Shown: in pieces, positions 1 to 6,764 of the stretch
Layout: every line of letters begins with the position of its first letter
Numbering within the stretch: position 1 is the first letter of the stretch
Source of the DNA: Bordetella parapertussis
GTDB taxonomy: Bacteria > Pseudomonadota > Gammaproteobacteria > Burkholderiales > Burkholderiaceae_B
Reading direction: 5' to 3'
Assembly: GCA_943331855.1 (NCBI GenBank)
Contig: CALQNE010000144.1
Location: forward strand, 1 to 8,717
Length of the DNA stretch: 8,717 nucleotides
The notes under the pieces: model-generated
The model's database searches: none
What the model was told of the DNA's origin: nothing
Seen by the model: only the letters and a program-made list of their open reading frames with translations
Program-made: the position numbers and the translations under genes

Positions 1-1193
1 CGGTTCACCATACGGTAGAGCCAACCCGTGCCTTCGCGACATGGGGTGCACTGCCCGCAGCTTTCTTCAAAATAAAAATACGATAAACGCAACAACGACT
101 TCACCATGCAGCGCGTATCGTTCATCACAATCACCGCGCCCGAACCCAACATCGAGCCCGCCTTAGCGATCGCGTCGTAATCCATGGTGGTGTCCATCAT
201 GATGCTGCCTGGGATCACAGGCGCGCTTGAGCCACCGGGGATCACAGCCTTAAGCGTCGAACCGCCGCGCATACCACCCGCTAGTTCTAACAATTTTGAA
301 AATGGTGTGCCTAAGGGAATCTCATAATTACCAGGACGCTCGACGTCTCCGGTAATCGAAAATAATTTTGTACCACCGTTGTTAGGTTTGCCGATCTCTA
401 GATACGCAGGCCCACTATTGCGGATGATCCATGGCACCGCTGCAAAGGTTTCAGTGTTATTGATCGTGGTGGGTTTGCCATACAAACCAAAGCTCGCCGG
501 AAACGGCGGCTTAAAGCGCGGTTGGCCTTTTTTACCCTCAAGCGATTCAAGCAAAGCGGTTTCTTCGCCGCAGATGTAGGCGCCATAACCATGAAACGCA
601 TGCAACTGAAAATTAAATTGCGAACCTAAAATGTTATTGCCCAACATACCGGCGGCACGCGCTTCTTCAAGCGCCTCTTCAAAACGGTCGTAGACCTCGA
701 AGATTTCGCCGTGAATATAGTTATAGCCCACTGGGATACCCATGGCGTAAGCCGCAATCGCCATACCCTCAATCACGATATGCGGATTCAAACGCAAAAT
801 GTCGCGATCTTTAAACGTGCCAGGTTCGCCTTCGTCAGAATTGCAAACCAAATACTTTTGACCCGGAAACGTTCGGGGCATGAAGCTCCATTTCAAGCCG
901 GTCGGAAACCCTGCACCGCCTCGTCCACGCAAGCCCGACGCCTTGACTTCAGCAATCACGTCTTCTTGACTCATCCCTTGCGTCAAAATCTTGCGCAAGG
1001 CTTCATAACCACCGCGCTTGACGTAATCGGCCAAACGCCAGTTGTTACCATCCAGATCAGCCATGATCTGCGGGCCAAGGTGACGGCCATGCAAAGCCAT
1101 AGAGCCGGGCAAATCATTTGAAGGTGCAGCCACCAGACCCTGCGAATACTTTTGCAGAATTGAAGCAGTTTTATCAGACATCACTGTGCTCAT
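1..1193 (-). CDS. nuoF: NADH-quinone oxidoreductase subunit F, NuoF (3' end cut by window edge)
   Basis: NuoF is the 51-kDa subunit of complex I. It binds NADH and FMN at the tip of the peripheral arm and passes electrons into the iron-sulfur chain. The frame stays open from the left edge for 397 residues. It shows the FMN/NADH glycine-rich motif [10 protein letters not shown] (residues 90-99), [19 protein letters not shown] (202-220), and the start of the N3 4Fe-4S site, [12 protein letters not shown], with Cys379, Cys382 and Cys385. The fourth cluster cysteine, about 40 residues further on, lies outside the window. The chosen ATG (1191-1193) overlaps the nuoE stop as ATGA and has a GGGGA ribosome site 6 nt upstream, suggesting translational coupling. 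It gives about 31 residues before [10 protein letters not shown], where many homologues begin. The in-frame ATGs at 1181 and 1100 have weaker ribosome sites. Family assignment is certain; the exact start is less so. Confidence 0.97.
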   Translation of the reverse strand, partial: MSTVMSDKTASILQKYSQGLVAAPSNDLPGSMALHGRHLGPQIMADLDGNNWRLADYVKRGGYEALRKILTQGMSQEDVIAEVKASGLRGRGGAGFPTGLKWSFMPRTFPGQKYLVCNSDEGEPGTFKDRDILRLNPHIVIEGMAIAAYAMGIPVGYNYIHGEIFEVYDRFEEALEEARAAGMLGNNILGSQFNFQLHAFHGYGAYICGEETALLESLEGKKGQPRFKPPFPASFGLYGKPTTINNTETFAAVPWIIRNSGPAYLEIGKPNNGGTKLFSITGDVERPGNYEIPLGTPFSKLLELAGGMRGGSTLKAVIPGGSSAPVIPGSIMMDTTMDYDAIAKAGSMLGSGAVIVMNDTRCMVKSLLRLSYFYFEESCGQCTPCREGTGWLYRMVN

Positions 1194-1690
1194 TGTGAAT
1201 CCCCGCGTGCAGCCTCTGCCAACTCAGCCAGCATGGCATCGATTTTTTCAGGTGCCATGCGCACACACATATGTTTGTTATTCACGATCACCACAGGCGA
1301 ATCCCCGCAAGCGCCCATGCACTCGCCCTCGACTATCGTAAATACGCCATCAGCAGTGGTTTCCCGAAATCCAATACCAAGTTTTTTCTTGAGGTAGTCA
1401 GCGGTTTTTTCACCATCGCGCAGGGCACAAGGCAAGTTGGTGCAAATCGTGAGCTTGAACTTGCCCACTGGGCGCACGTCAAACATATTGTAAAAAGTCG
1501 CGTTTTCTTGCACCGCGATCGCAGGCTGACCAAGGTAGTCGGCCACATCTTGAATGACTTCAGGAGACACCCAGCCCTGCTCGTCTTGCGCAATCGCCAA
1601 TGACGCCATAATGGCGGACTGCTTTTGATCAGCCGGATACTTGGCGATCTCGCGGTCAATTTTTTTGTAAGCCTGTTCAGAGAGCAACAT
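1190..1690 (-). CDS. nuoE: NADH-quinone oxidoreductase subunit E, NuoE
   Basis: NuoE is the 24-kDa subunit of the NADH-oxidising module. It carries the off-path 2Fe-2S cluster N1a and docks against NuoF. The product has 166 residues, normal for the family. An N-terminal helical region (about 1-70) is followed by a thioredoxin-like domain with cluster ligands Cys83 and Cys88 (CTNLPC, spacing C-x4-C) and Cys124 and Cys128 (GECMGAC, C-x3-C). Both motifs are intact. Cys142 is an extra cysteine not needed for the cluster. The gene starts 33 bp after the nuoD stop, with only a weak GGA as ribosome site, and its TGA overlaps the nuoF ATG. It is part of the nuoABCDEF run on this strand. Confidence 0.98.
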   Translation of the reverse strand: MLLSEQAYKKIDREIAKYPADQKQSAIMASLAIAQDEQGWVSPEVIQDVADYLGQPAIAVQENATFYNMFDVRPVGKFKLTICTNLPCALRDGEKTADYLKKKLGIGFRETTADGVFTIVEGECMGACGDSPVVIVNNKHMCVRMAPEKIDAMLAELAEAARGDSQ

Positions 1691-1723
1691 GTTTTAAATC
1701 CGGTGTAAGCGATGAGGCAACAA

Positions 1724-2980
1724 TTAGCGGTCGATCTCGCCAAAAACAATATCTTGTGTACCAATGATGGTCACAGCATCAGCAATCATGTGACCACGCG
1801 ACATTTCGTCAAGCGCCTGCAAATGCACAAAGCCAGGTGCACGAATTTTTAAACGGTAAGGCTTATTAGCGCCATCAGACACCATGTAAATACCAAACTC
1901 ACCCTTGGGGTGCTCGATCGAGGCATAAGCCTCGCCCGCTGGCACGCTAAAGCCTTCAGTAAACAGCTTGAAGTGATGGATCAGTTCTTCCATGTTTGAC
2001 TTCATGCCAGTGCGCTGTGGTGGCGAGACCTTGTGGTTATCGAGCATCACCGGGCCGGGATTGCTACGCAACCACTGTATACACTGCTGAATAATGCGAT
2101 TACTTTCGCGCATCTCAGCCACACGCACCAAATAACGATCGTATGAATCACCGTTGACACCGACCGGCACGTCAAACTGCAAGCGATCGTACACTTCGTA
2201 GGGCTGCATTTTGCGCAAATCCCAAGCCACGCCAGAACCGCGCAACATCGGGCCACTAAAACCCAAGGCTTTGGCACGTTCAGGGTCAACCACGCCAATG
2301 CCAACTAAGCGTTGCTTCCAGATACGATTGTCCGTGAGCAAGGTTTCGTATTCGTCAACACAGGCCGGAAACCGATTGGTAAAGTCTTCAATAAAATCAA
2401 GTAAAGAACCTGAACGCGCATCGTTCATGATCTTGAAGTCTTTAGCCGTACGGTACTGACTGGTTTTACCATACTGAGGCATTGCATCGGGCAAATCACG
2501 ATACACACCACCTGGCCGATAATAGGCCGCATGCAAACGTGCACCAGAAACCGCCTCGTAGCAATCCATCAAATCTTCGCGCTCACGAAACGCGTATAAA
2601 AATACTGCCATGGCACCCACATCAAGTGCGTGCGACCCAAGCGACATCAAGTGATTTAACAAGCGCGTGATCTCGTCGAACATCACACGAATATATTGTG
2701 CACGCAACGGAGGCGTGACACCCATGAGTTTTTCGATGGCCAATACGTAAGCATGCTCGTTACACATCATCGACACGTAATCAAGACGATCCATGTACGG
2801 CAACGCTTGTAAAAATGTACGGTGCTCAGCGAGTTTCTCAGTGGCACGATGCAGCAGACCAATGTGCGGATCCGCGCGTTGGATCACCTCGCCATCGAGC
2901 TCAAGCACTAAACGCAACACTCCATGTGCGGCAGGATGCTGAGGGCCAAAATTTAGCGTGTAGTTTTTAATTTCAGCCAT
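1724..2980 (-). CDS. nuoD: NADH-quinone oxidoreductase subunit D, NuoD (49 kDa)
   Basis: NuoD forms, with NuoB, the quinone-reduction chamber of complex I at the cytoplasmic face of the membrane. The 418-residue length is that of stand-alone proteobacterial NuoD. The 49-kDa signature is present as [16 protein letters not shown] (residues 43-58). By alignment from memory with the mitochondrial 49-kDa subunit, His19 (in HPAAHG) and Tyr68 (in DRLDYVS) correspond to the quinone-headgroup ligands, and both are conserved. [12 protein letters not shown] and the C-terminal FGEIDR are also as expected. The ATG lies 2 nt after the nuoC TAG, with AGGG about 9 nt upstream, so nuoC and nuoD are almost certainly translationally coupled. 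They are separate genes here, unlike the nuoCD fusion of enterobacteria. No damage is seen. Confidence 0.99.
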   Translation of the reverse strand: MAEIKNYTLNFGPQHPAAHGVLRLVLELDGEVIQRADPHIGLLHRATEKLAEHRTFLQALPYMDRLDYVSMMCNEHAYVLAIEKLMGVTPPLRAQYIRVMFDEITRLLNHLMSLGSHALDVGAMAVFLYAFREREDLMDCYEAVSGARLHAAYYRPGGVYRDLPDAMPQYGKTSQYRTAKDFKIMNDARSGSLLDFIEDFTNRFPACVDEYETLLTDNRIWKQRLVGIGVVDPERAKALGFSGPMLRGSGVAWDLRKMQPYEVYDRLQFDVPVGVNGDSYDRYLVRVAEMRESNRIIQQCIQWLRSNPGPVMLDNHKVSPPQRTGMKSNMEELIHHFKLFTEGFSVPAGEAYASIEHPKGEFGIYMVSDGANKPYRLKIRAPGFVHLQALDEMSRGHMIADAVTIIGTQDIVFGEIDR

Positions 2981-2982
2981 GA

Positions 2983-3603
2983 CTAGCGCCCTATTCCGTA
3001 ACCGTCTTCGCGAATCACACGCGGAATAATCTCGCGCGGTTCGATCGTGACGGGTTGATACACGACACGGCCTTGCTCGGGGTCGTAGCGCATTTCAACG
3101 TTGCCATACACCGGGAAATCTTTACGGAACGGATGTCCAATAAAACCGTAGTCGGTCAAGATGCGACGCAAATCTGGATGACCCTCAAACACGATGCCAA
3201 ACAAATCAAAAGCTTCGCGCTCAAACCAGTTCACACTGGGCCACACGTTGACCAAAGAATCTAAAAGCGGAAACTCACCATTGACTGCAAACGCGCGTAT
3301 GCGCAAACGCCAGTTATGCGTGAGCGACATCAGGTGCGCCACAACAGCGAAGCGACCAGCTGGCACGAGCGCAGCTTGGGGGGTTTCGCCTACTCGACCA
3401 GCACCATAGGTAAGGTAATCAACGCCACACAAATCCACACACATCTCAAAACGCAATGATGCGTCGTCGCGCAAACGTAAACAGGTGGCTTCCCACTGTT
3501 CAGCTGCAATTTCAAGTGTGATTTCGTCGGTAGATAAAGTGAGCTGAGCCTGCTCACCGAGCAGTGCTACCAGTTGTTGCTGCAGGTTTTCTAGCCTGGA
3601 CAT
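2983..3603 (-). CDS. nuoC: NADH-quinone oxidoreductase subunit C, NuoC (30 kDa)
   Basis: NuoC is a structural subunit of the connecting module of complex I, packed against NuoD and NuoB and carrying no cofactor. The 206-residue product contains the 30-kDa signature at about residues 127-163: [10 protein letters not shown], then [13 protein letters not shown] and GHPFRKDFP. The N-terminal 40 residues ([10 protein letters not shown] onward) are variable, as usual in this family. The C-terminal VTIEPRE is typical of proteobacterial NuoC. The ATG is preceded by a modest purine stretch (AGAAG) close to the start. The 59-bp spacer from nuoB is the longest in the visible operon and holds a hairpin, described separately. 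The stop TAG lies 2 nt before nuoD. Confidence 0.98.
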   Translation of the reverse strand: MSRLENLQQQLVALLGEQAQLTLSTDEITLEIAAEQWEATCLRLRDDASLRFEMCVDLCGVDYLTYGAGRVGETPQAALVPAGRFAVVAHLMSLTHNWRLRIRAFAVNGEFPLLDSLVNVWPSVNWFEREAFDLFGIVFEGHPDLRRILTDYGFIGHPFRKDFPVYGNVEMRYDPEQGRVVYQPVTIEPREIIPRVIREDGYGIGR

Positions 3604-3624
3604 ATCTTCTAAGCCTGATTAAAC

Positions 3625-3655
3625 CGATGCGCAAACTTTACAAAGATGCGCATCG
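3625..3655 (-). repeat. Hairpin in the nuoB-nuoC spacer
   Basis: Perfect 9-bp arms CGATGCGCA (3625-3633) and TGCGCATCG (3647-3655) flank a 13-nt interior that can add a short CTT/AAG helix. The right arm also lies within the 10-bp palindrome GATGCGCATC (3645-3654). It fills about half of the 59-bp gap between nuoB and nuoC. No T-run follows on the minus strand, so it should not terminate transcription; it could set mRNA processing or stability between the two genes. The structure is seen, the role inferred. Confidence 0.65.
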
Positions 3656-3662
3656 ACTTGAT

Positions 3663-4139
3663 TTAACGAGCGATGGTATTAGTTTGACGAATCTTGTTTT
3701 GCATTTGCAACAGGCCATAGACCAAGGCCTCTGCAGTGGGCGGACAGCCCGGCACATAAACATCAACCGGCACAATGCGATCACAGCCACGCACCACCGA
3801 ATATGAGTAGTGGTAATAGCCACCACCATTGGCACACGAGCCCATTGAAACAACCCAACGAGGCTCTGGCATCTGGTCATACACTTTGCGCAAGGCCGGC
3901 GCCATCTTGTTGCACAACGTGCCCGCCACAATCATCAGATCAGACTGACGCGGACTAGGCCGAAAAATAATACCGAACTGATCCAAGTCGTAACGCGCTG
4001 CACCCGCATGCATCATCTCGACCGCACAGCAAGCCAGACCAAACGTCATAGGCCACATCGAACCTGTTTTTGCCCAGTTGATAAATTTATCAGCGCTGGT
4101 GGTGACAAAACCTTGTTTCAGAATGCCGTCAATTGCCAT
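3663..4139 (-). CDS. nuoB: NADH-quinone oxidoreductase subunit B, NuoB (PSST)
   Basis: NuoB carries cluster N2, the last 4Fe-4S cluster in the chain and direct electron donor to quinone. The 158-residue length is normal. The characteristic ligand set is complete: adjacent Cys37 and Cys38 ([10 protein letters not shown]), Cys102 ([10 protein letters not shown]) and Cys132 ([12 protein letters not shown]). The [13 protein letters not shown] segment (62-74) and the RWVVSMG segment before Cys102 match the family closely. The gene starts 30 bp after nuoA. The sequence before its ATG (AAATAGACA) has no strong ribosome site, so translation may depend partly on coupling to nuoA. It is followed by a 59-bp spacer before nuoC. 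Confidence 0.99.
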   Translation of the reverse strand: MAIDGILKQGFVTTSADKFINWAKTGSMWPMTFGLACCAVEMMHAGAARYDLDQFGIIFRPSPRQSDLMIVAGTLCNKMAPALRKVYDQMPEPRWVVSMGSCANGGGYYHYSYSVVRGCDRIVPVDVYVPGCPPTAEALVYGLLQMQNKIRQTNTIAR

Positions 4140-4169
4140 GTGTCTATTTGCCGCATGAATCGTGAGAAA

Positions 4170-4529
4170 TTATTCCCAGTCAAGCGCGCCCTTTTTCCAC
4201 TCGTAGATGAAACCGACTGTGAGTACCGTTAAAAAGATCATCACCGTCACAAAACCAACGATTCCAACGGCGCTATTTGCAATCGCCCATGGAAACAAAA
4301 ATGCAATTTCTAAATCGAACAAGATAAACAAAATCGCCACGAGGTAGTAGCGCACATCAAATTTCATTCGAGAGTCACCAAAAGCTTCAAAGCCGCATTC
4401 ATAGGGCGAAAGCTTTTGGGCATCGGGGCGATGCGGACCAATCAAAGAGCCCGCAGCAATCAGGGCAAAACCAATTAGGCTACCCACTGCGATAAAGAGT
4501 AAAACTGGAAAGTATTGTTGCAGATTCAT
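4170..4529 (-). CDS. nuoA: NADH-quinone oxidoreductase subunit A, NuoA
   Basis: NuoA is a small membrane-arm subunit near the quinone entry site, next to NuoH. The product has 119 residues with three predicted membrane helices at about 7-29, 61-81 and 88-109. The conserved loop between helices 1 and 2 carries YECGFEAFG (43-51), followed by [28 protein letters not shown], which is diagnostic for the family. I chose the ATG at 4527-4529. It gives [10 protein letters not shown], the usual betaproteobacterial N-terminus and length, and has a GAGA purine stretch about 8 nt upstream. An in-frame TTG at 4551-4553 would add eight polar, cysteine-containing residues and is unlikely. This is the first gene of the nuo operon. 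Confidence 0.98.
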   Translation of the reverse strand: MNLQQYFPVLLFIAVGSLIGFALIAAGSLIGPHRPDAQKLSPYECGFEAFGDSRMKFDVRYYLVAILFILFDLEIAFLFPWAIANSAVGIVGFVTVMIFLTVLTVGFIYEWKKGALDWE

Positions 4530-4561
4530 CCAGACGTCTCGGCAGTTGCACAAACCTCAGA

Positions 4562-4567
4562 AGTATA
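4562..4567 (-). promoter_or_regulatory. Candidate -10 box of the nuo operon promoter
   Basis: On the minus strand TATACT (one mismatch to TATAAT) stands 32 bp before the nuoA ATG. It lies downstream of the porin terminator, which is where the nuo promoter should be. No good -35 hexamer is found at 16-18 bp, so the promoter may be weak, activator-dependent or wrongly placed. A TAGGGTTT sequence (4577-4584, plus-strand reading) sits where a regulator could bind and resembles part of the site in front of the porin. Confidence 0.35.
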
Positions 4568-4620
4568 CACTGCGATTAGGGTTTTTACTTGCAGAAGCAA
4601 GCCTAGGTTTCGCGTCTACG

Positions 4621-4655
4621 AAAAAAAACAGGCCACTCAAAGAGTGACCTGTTTT
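4621..4655 (-). terminator. Rho-independent terminator of the porin gene
   Basis: Reading the minus strand, a 14-bp stem (arms 4642-4655 and 4625-4638) closes a 3-nt loop (4639-4641). It contains a single G-U wobble and runs straight into eight T residues (4628-4621). This is a textbook intrinsic terminator. It lies about 55 bp after the porin stop and 90 bp before nuoA, so porin transcription should be insulated from the nuo operon. Confidence 0.93.
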
Positions 4656-4671
4656 AACTTTGCACATCACC

Positions 4672-4715
4672 AAGCTAACCGAAGCTAGCTTGTATTCTAA
4701 GCGGCTGCTTAGAAT
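4672..4715 (-). repeat. Inverted repeats around the porin stop codon
   Basis: A perfect 9-bp inverted repeat (4694-4702 and 4707-4715, loop 4703-4706) spans the porin stop codon TAA at 4709-4711. Directly downstream on the transcript, AAGCTA/TAGCTT arms (4672-4677 and 4686-4691) and the 10-bp palindrome AAGCTAGCTT (4682-4691) can form an alternative second hairpin. None has a T-run, so they are not terminators themselves. With the terminator at 4621-4655 they make a heavily structured 3' end, which could slow 3'-5' exonucleases. The repeats are seen; the role is inferred. Confidence 0.7.
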
Positions 4716-5890
4716 GCGTGACGCAGACCAACAGTACCAGTGTTGCCTGACAAACCGGCGATGCCCTGGAAGTTGTTGACGTACGAGTAAATTGCGTAAA
4801 CGTTGGTGCGCTTGGTGAATGCGTGCGAATAACCAAGACCCCATGTCAACTGAGTAGCGCCACCAACATCAGCAACTACACCAGTGTGTGACTGACCTTG
4901 GTAGGCAGCCAGCAAAGTACCGTTTGCGCCAACTGGAGCAGACGCGTTGATGTTCCAAGCATTTGTACCAGCGCCGTCAGCAAACACTACGCCACCGTTG
5001 TTAAACGGGTTGGCGATGTCGCTTGACACTGATGAAGTTGCTTGACCTGCAATCAGACCACCACGAACCTGGTTGTATGCAACGCCAACTTTAACAACTT
5101 TAGCGTCATAGGCACCAGCAACGATCCAAGAAGTCACGCCGCCGCCATTTGCGCCGGCGAGAGTGTTGCTAGCTGGAGTGAATTTGTCGTACACACCAGT
5201 AACATAAATAGGACCATTTGTGTAGCTCACAGCGCCCGAAATATTGCGCATGTTGTTGCCAGTTTCAAACGCGCTGCCACCTGTCGCTACGTCATTTGAA
5301 CCAGCGCCAGAAGCCAACTGCTTGCCTGCTGGCAAGCCGGTGTTGAATGAGTACTGAGCACCAAGCTTGAAGCCTGACAGACTAGGCGACTGATACATCA
5401 ACATGTTGCTTTGACGAACGGCAGTGATGCCCATAACGCCAGAGATGTTGATGATTGGGGCGTTTACGCCGAAGGCGCTGTCAATAGGACCACCGGCAAA
5501 TTTAAATGCCAAATTCAGTTGACGACCGATATCAACTTGACCCCAGGCGTCGTTGCGCAAACCGACGATTGAAGTACGTGACCATGTGCTGTAGGCATTG
5601 GCTGAACCATCGTTGACGTTAACTTGAGCTTCCAAGTTAAAAACAGCCTGGTTACCTGAGCCGAGGTCTTCAACACCGCGAACGCCAAAGCGTGAAGTTG
5701 ACTGAGTACCTGTCACAACAGCGATGCTGCTAGTCGAAATGTCAACTTTGCTGAATGGACCGTTTGAGAGGTTCCAGTTTTGGTAGCGAACGCCACCGTC
5801 TAATACACCGTAAAGGGTTACTGATGATTGAGCCGATGCGGCACCAGCAAAGCCGGCTAACAGGGCGGCAGCAAGCAGAGTCTTTTTCAT
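4709..5890 (-). CDS. Outer-membrane porin, Gram-negative 16-strand trimeric type
   Basis: This is a general-diffusion porin of the Burkholderiales OmpC-like family, letting small hydrophilic solutes through the outer membrane. The 393-residue precursor begins with a clear signal peptide: MKK, then an Ala/Leu-rich core, with likely cleavage after ASA (residue 20/21). The mature protein starts QSSVTLYGVLDGGV, the typical first strand. Later features are SRFGVRGVEDLG, WGQVDIGRQ, the MYQSPSLSGFKLGAQYSF region, repeated alternating beta-strand patterns and a C-terminal VGLRHAF. The terminal Phe is the recognition signal for the Bam complex. Long Gly/Ser/Asn-rich loops (about 190-215 and 235-250) make it slightly longer than many relatives. 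A GGAG ribosome site lies 9 nt before the ATG. It has its own terminator and is not part of nuo. Ion selectivity and solute preference cannot be read from the sequence. Confidence 0.96.
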   Translation of the reverse strand: MKKTLLAAALLAGFAGAASAQSSVTLYGVLDGGVRYQNWNLSNGPFSKVDISTSSIAVVTGTQSTSRFGVRGVEDLGSGNQAVFNLEAQVNVNDGSANAYSTWSRTSIVGLRNDAWGQVDIGRQLNLAFKFAGGPIDSAFGVNAPIINISGVMGITAVRQSNMLMYQSPSLSGFKLGAQYSFNTGLPAGKQLASGAGSNDVATGGSAFETGNNMRNISGAVSYTNGPIYVTGVYDKFTPASNTLAGANGGGVTSWIVAGAYDAKVVKVGVAYNQVRGGLIAGQATSSVSSDIANPFNNGGVVFADGAGTNAWNINASAPVGANGTLLAAYQGQSHTGVVADVGGATQLTWGLGYSHAFTKRTNVYAIYSYVNNFQGIAGLSGNTGTVGLRHAF

Positions 5891-5899
5891 TTAAGAAAT

Positions 5900-5903
5900 C
5901 TCC
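5900..5903 (-). promoter_or_regulatory. Ribosome binding site of the porin gene
   Basis: The minus strand reads GGAG nine bases before the porin ATG (5888-5890), within ACGGAGATTTC. It is the best Shine-Dalgarno match in the window and supports both the start codon and strong expression. Confidence 0.85.
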
Positions 5904-5922
5904 GTAAATTTGAGTGACAAGA

Positions 5923-5946
5923 GCAACAAACGGATGTTTTGTTCGC
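5923..5946 (-). repeat. Hairpin in the porin leader, just upstream of the ribosome site
   Basis: Arms AACAAA (5925-5930) and TTTGTT (5938-5943), extended by a GC/GC pair (5923-5924 with 5945-5946) across one bulged base, can fold into a small hairpin. It ends about 19 nt before the GGAG ribosome site on the porin transcript. It is A-T rich and probably only moderately stable. Confidence 0.45.
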
Positions 5947-6084
5947 TGCCCCCCTAACTCCGCTAAGGGAAGTTGACGCTATTGCATCAAAAAAACAGGG
6001 CTATGGCTATGACTCTCGACAAAAACCTGCCCCAAGAGGGGTGCTTTGTTGGCTTAGTGCAACGTTTACACGTTTTTTGCTCAA

Positions 6085-6092
6085 ATAATATA
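6085..6092 (-). promoter_or_regulatory. Candidate -10 region of the porin promoter
   Basis: The minus strand reads TATATTAT here, giving overlapping TATATT and TATTAT hexamers in the most A-T rich part of the intergenic region. Initiation about 7 nt downstream would leave a leader of roughly 190 nt before the porin ATG. No recognisable TTGACA-like hexamer lies 16-18 bp upstream. Instead, the pseudopalindrome at 6092-6103 occupies the spacer, consistent with regulator-dependent control. This is a prediction from sequence only. Confidence 0.4.
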
Positions 6093-6103
6093 GGGTTTAC
6101 CCT
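6092..6103. promoter_or_regulatory. Operator-like pseudopalindrome AGGGT-TT-ACCCT
   Basis: Arms AGGGT and ACCCT are separated by TT, forming a 12-bp dyad that abuts the candidate porin -10. Position and symmetry suit a dimeric regulator, but I cannot name one. Part of it (TAGGGTTT) recurs at 4577-4584 in front of nuoA. Confidence 0.4.
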
Positions 6104-6221
6104 TAATTTAACTTGTCGTGAACTTAAACCAGAAATTTGCCCAGAACAACCGTGATTCAACGATCGCTTGGTACGATCGCGGTCAACGAACCCGCTTTAC
6201 ACACAGAACAAAGACCTCACG

Positions 6222-6647
6222 ATGACCGCATCCACCGCCCCCCTGATTGGTTTAACCGACTTTCTGCTTTTACTGGACACTCACCACCCTTTTGCCAAGG
6301 TTTTAGGGATCGAGATTCTGGAAATCGGCCGTGGCAGCGCCACGCTTGCCTTGCCGCCTAACCCAGACTTTCAGCGCTTGGGTGGCATCGTGGCCGGCCC
6401 CATGCTCATGGGCTTGGCAGATCTGGCGATGTACGCAGCCGTGGTTGGGGCCACCGGTAACGCTGAAGCGGTCACGGCCAGTCTCACCATCAACTTCTTA
6501 CGCAAAAGCCCGCCTGGCACGATCTACGCGCACGCACGGGTACTTAAAACCGGCCGACTGTGCGCAGGCGACGTCACCTTGACGGGCGAAGGCAGTCAAG
6601 AACCCCTCGCCCATAGCGTGAGCACCTGGTCCTTGCCTAAAACCTGA
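6222..6647 (+). CDS. PaaI-like hotdog-fold acyl-CoA thioesterase (141 aa)
   Basis: This is a likely cytoplasmic acyl-CoA or aryl-CoA thioesterase of the PaaI/YdiI-like hotdog family; its substrate is unknown. The 141-residue product has the expected order: an N-terminal helix and strand (HHPFAKVLGIEILEIGRGSATLALP, about 21-45), the central helix motif LGGIVAGPMLMGLADLAMYAAV (53-74) with candidate catalytic acid Asp67, then TASLTINFLRKSPPG (85-99) and the closing strands (YAHARVLKTGRLCAGDVTL). The usual His-Gly-Gly at the head of the helix is replaced by Ala-Gly-Pro, a variant I recall in many proteobacterial relatives. The ATG at 6222 gives the family's length. An upstream in-frame TTG (6168) would add 18 residues with no family match. 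The ribosome site is weak (AAAGA). The gene is divergent from the porin and 117 bp upstream of the binding-protein gene. Confidence 0.85.
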   Translation: MTASTAPLIGLTDFLLLLDTHHPFAKVLGIEILEIGRGSATLALPPNPDFQRLGGIVAGPMLMGLADLAMYAAVVGATGNAEAVTASLTINFLRKSPPGTIYAHARVLKTGRLCAGDVTLTGEGSQEPLAHSVSTWSLPKT

Positions 6648-6698
6648 GTGCGCACCTTGGTCAATACTAGCTAAAGTCGCCAAAAGCCAGGCCAGGGA

Positions 6699-6727
6699 TT
6701 GACAAAGTGCGCGTCGACACCGAAGAT
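6699..6727 (+). promoter_or_regulatory. Candidate promoter of the Bug binding-protein gene
   Basis: A perfect TTGACA (6699-6704) is followed after 17 bp by GAAGAT (6722-6727), a poor -10 with three of six consensus bases. It lies 37 bp before the ATG at 6765, a plausible place. No terminator is seen after the thioesterase gene, so read-through from it is also possible. Confidence 0.35.
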
Positions 6728-6764
6728 AGAGATTCCAATTGGCTCACTCTAAACAGAACCCATC

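Larger units (their letters stand above)
5891..6221. other. Divergent intergenic region between porin and thioesterase
   Basis: These 331 bp hold no convincing gene. Seen here are the porin ribosome site, two leader hairpins (5923-5946, and CCCC/GGGG arms at 6030-6033 and 6038-6041), an A-T rich block (6061-6140) with porin promoter candidates and the 6092-6103 pseudopalindrome, and two CGATCGC copies (6161-6167 and 6174-6180) near the thioesterase side. A 60-codon open frame at 5973-6155 has no ribosome site and no protein-like composition. No tRNA is seen, and no clear promoter for the thioesterase. Confidence 0.7.

Noticed and set aside
711..1121. Plus-strand open frame of 136 codons opposite nuoF
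   Set aside because: It lies wholly antisense to strongly conserved NuoF coding sequence, has no family resemblance and no ribosome site. Other frames opposite nuoB-E and the porin were dismissed for the same reason.
3625..3655. Transcription terminator between nuoB and nuoC
   Set aside because: There is a hairpin but no T-run on the minus strand, and termination here would separate genes of one complex.
4530..4553. TTG start adding eight residues to NuoA
   Set aside because: The added residues (with two cysteines and charged residues) have no counterpart in NuoA proteins, and the downstream ATG gives the standard N-terminus.
4530..4708. A tRNA-Leu gene, often found before nuoA in betaproteobacteria
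   Set aside because: No cloverleaf or T-loop sequence is present on either strand; the region is explained by the porin 3' hairpins, its terminator and the nuo promoter region.
5973..6155. 60-codon plus-strand frame in the porin-thioesterase intergenic region
   Set aside because: It has no ribosome site and no recognisable domain, crosses the candidate porin promoter, and its predicted protein looks like translated non-coding DNA.
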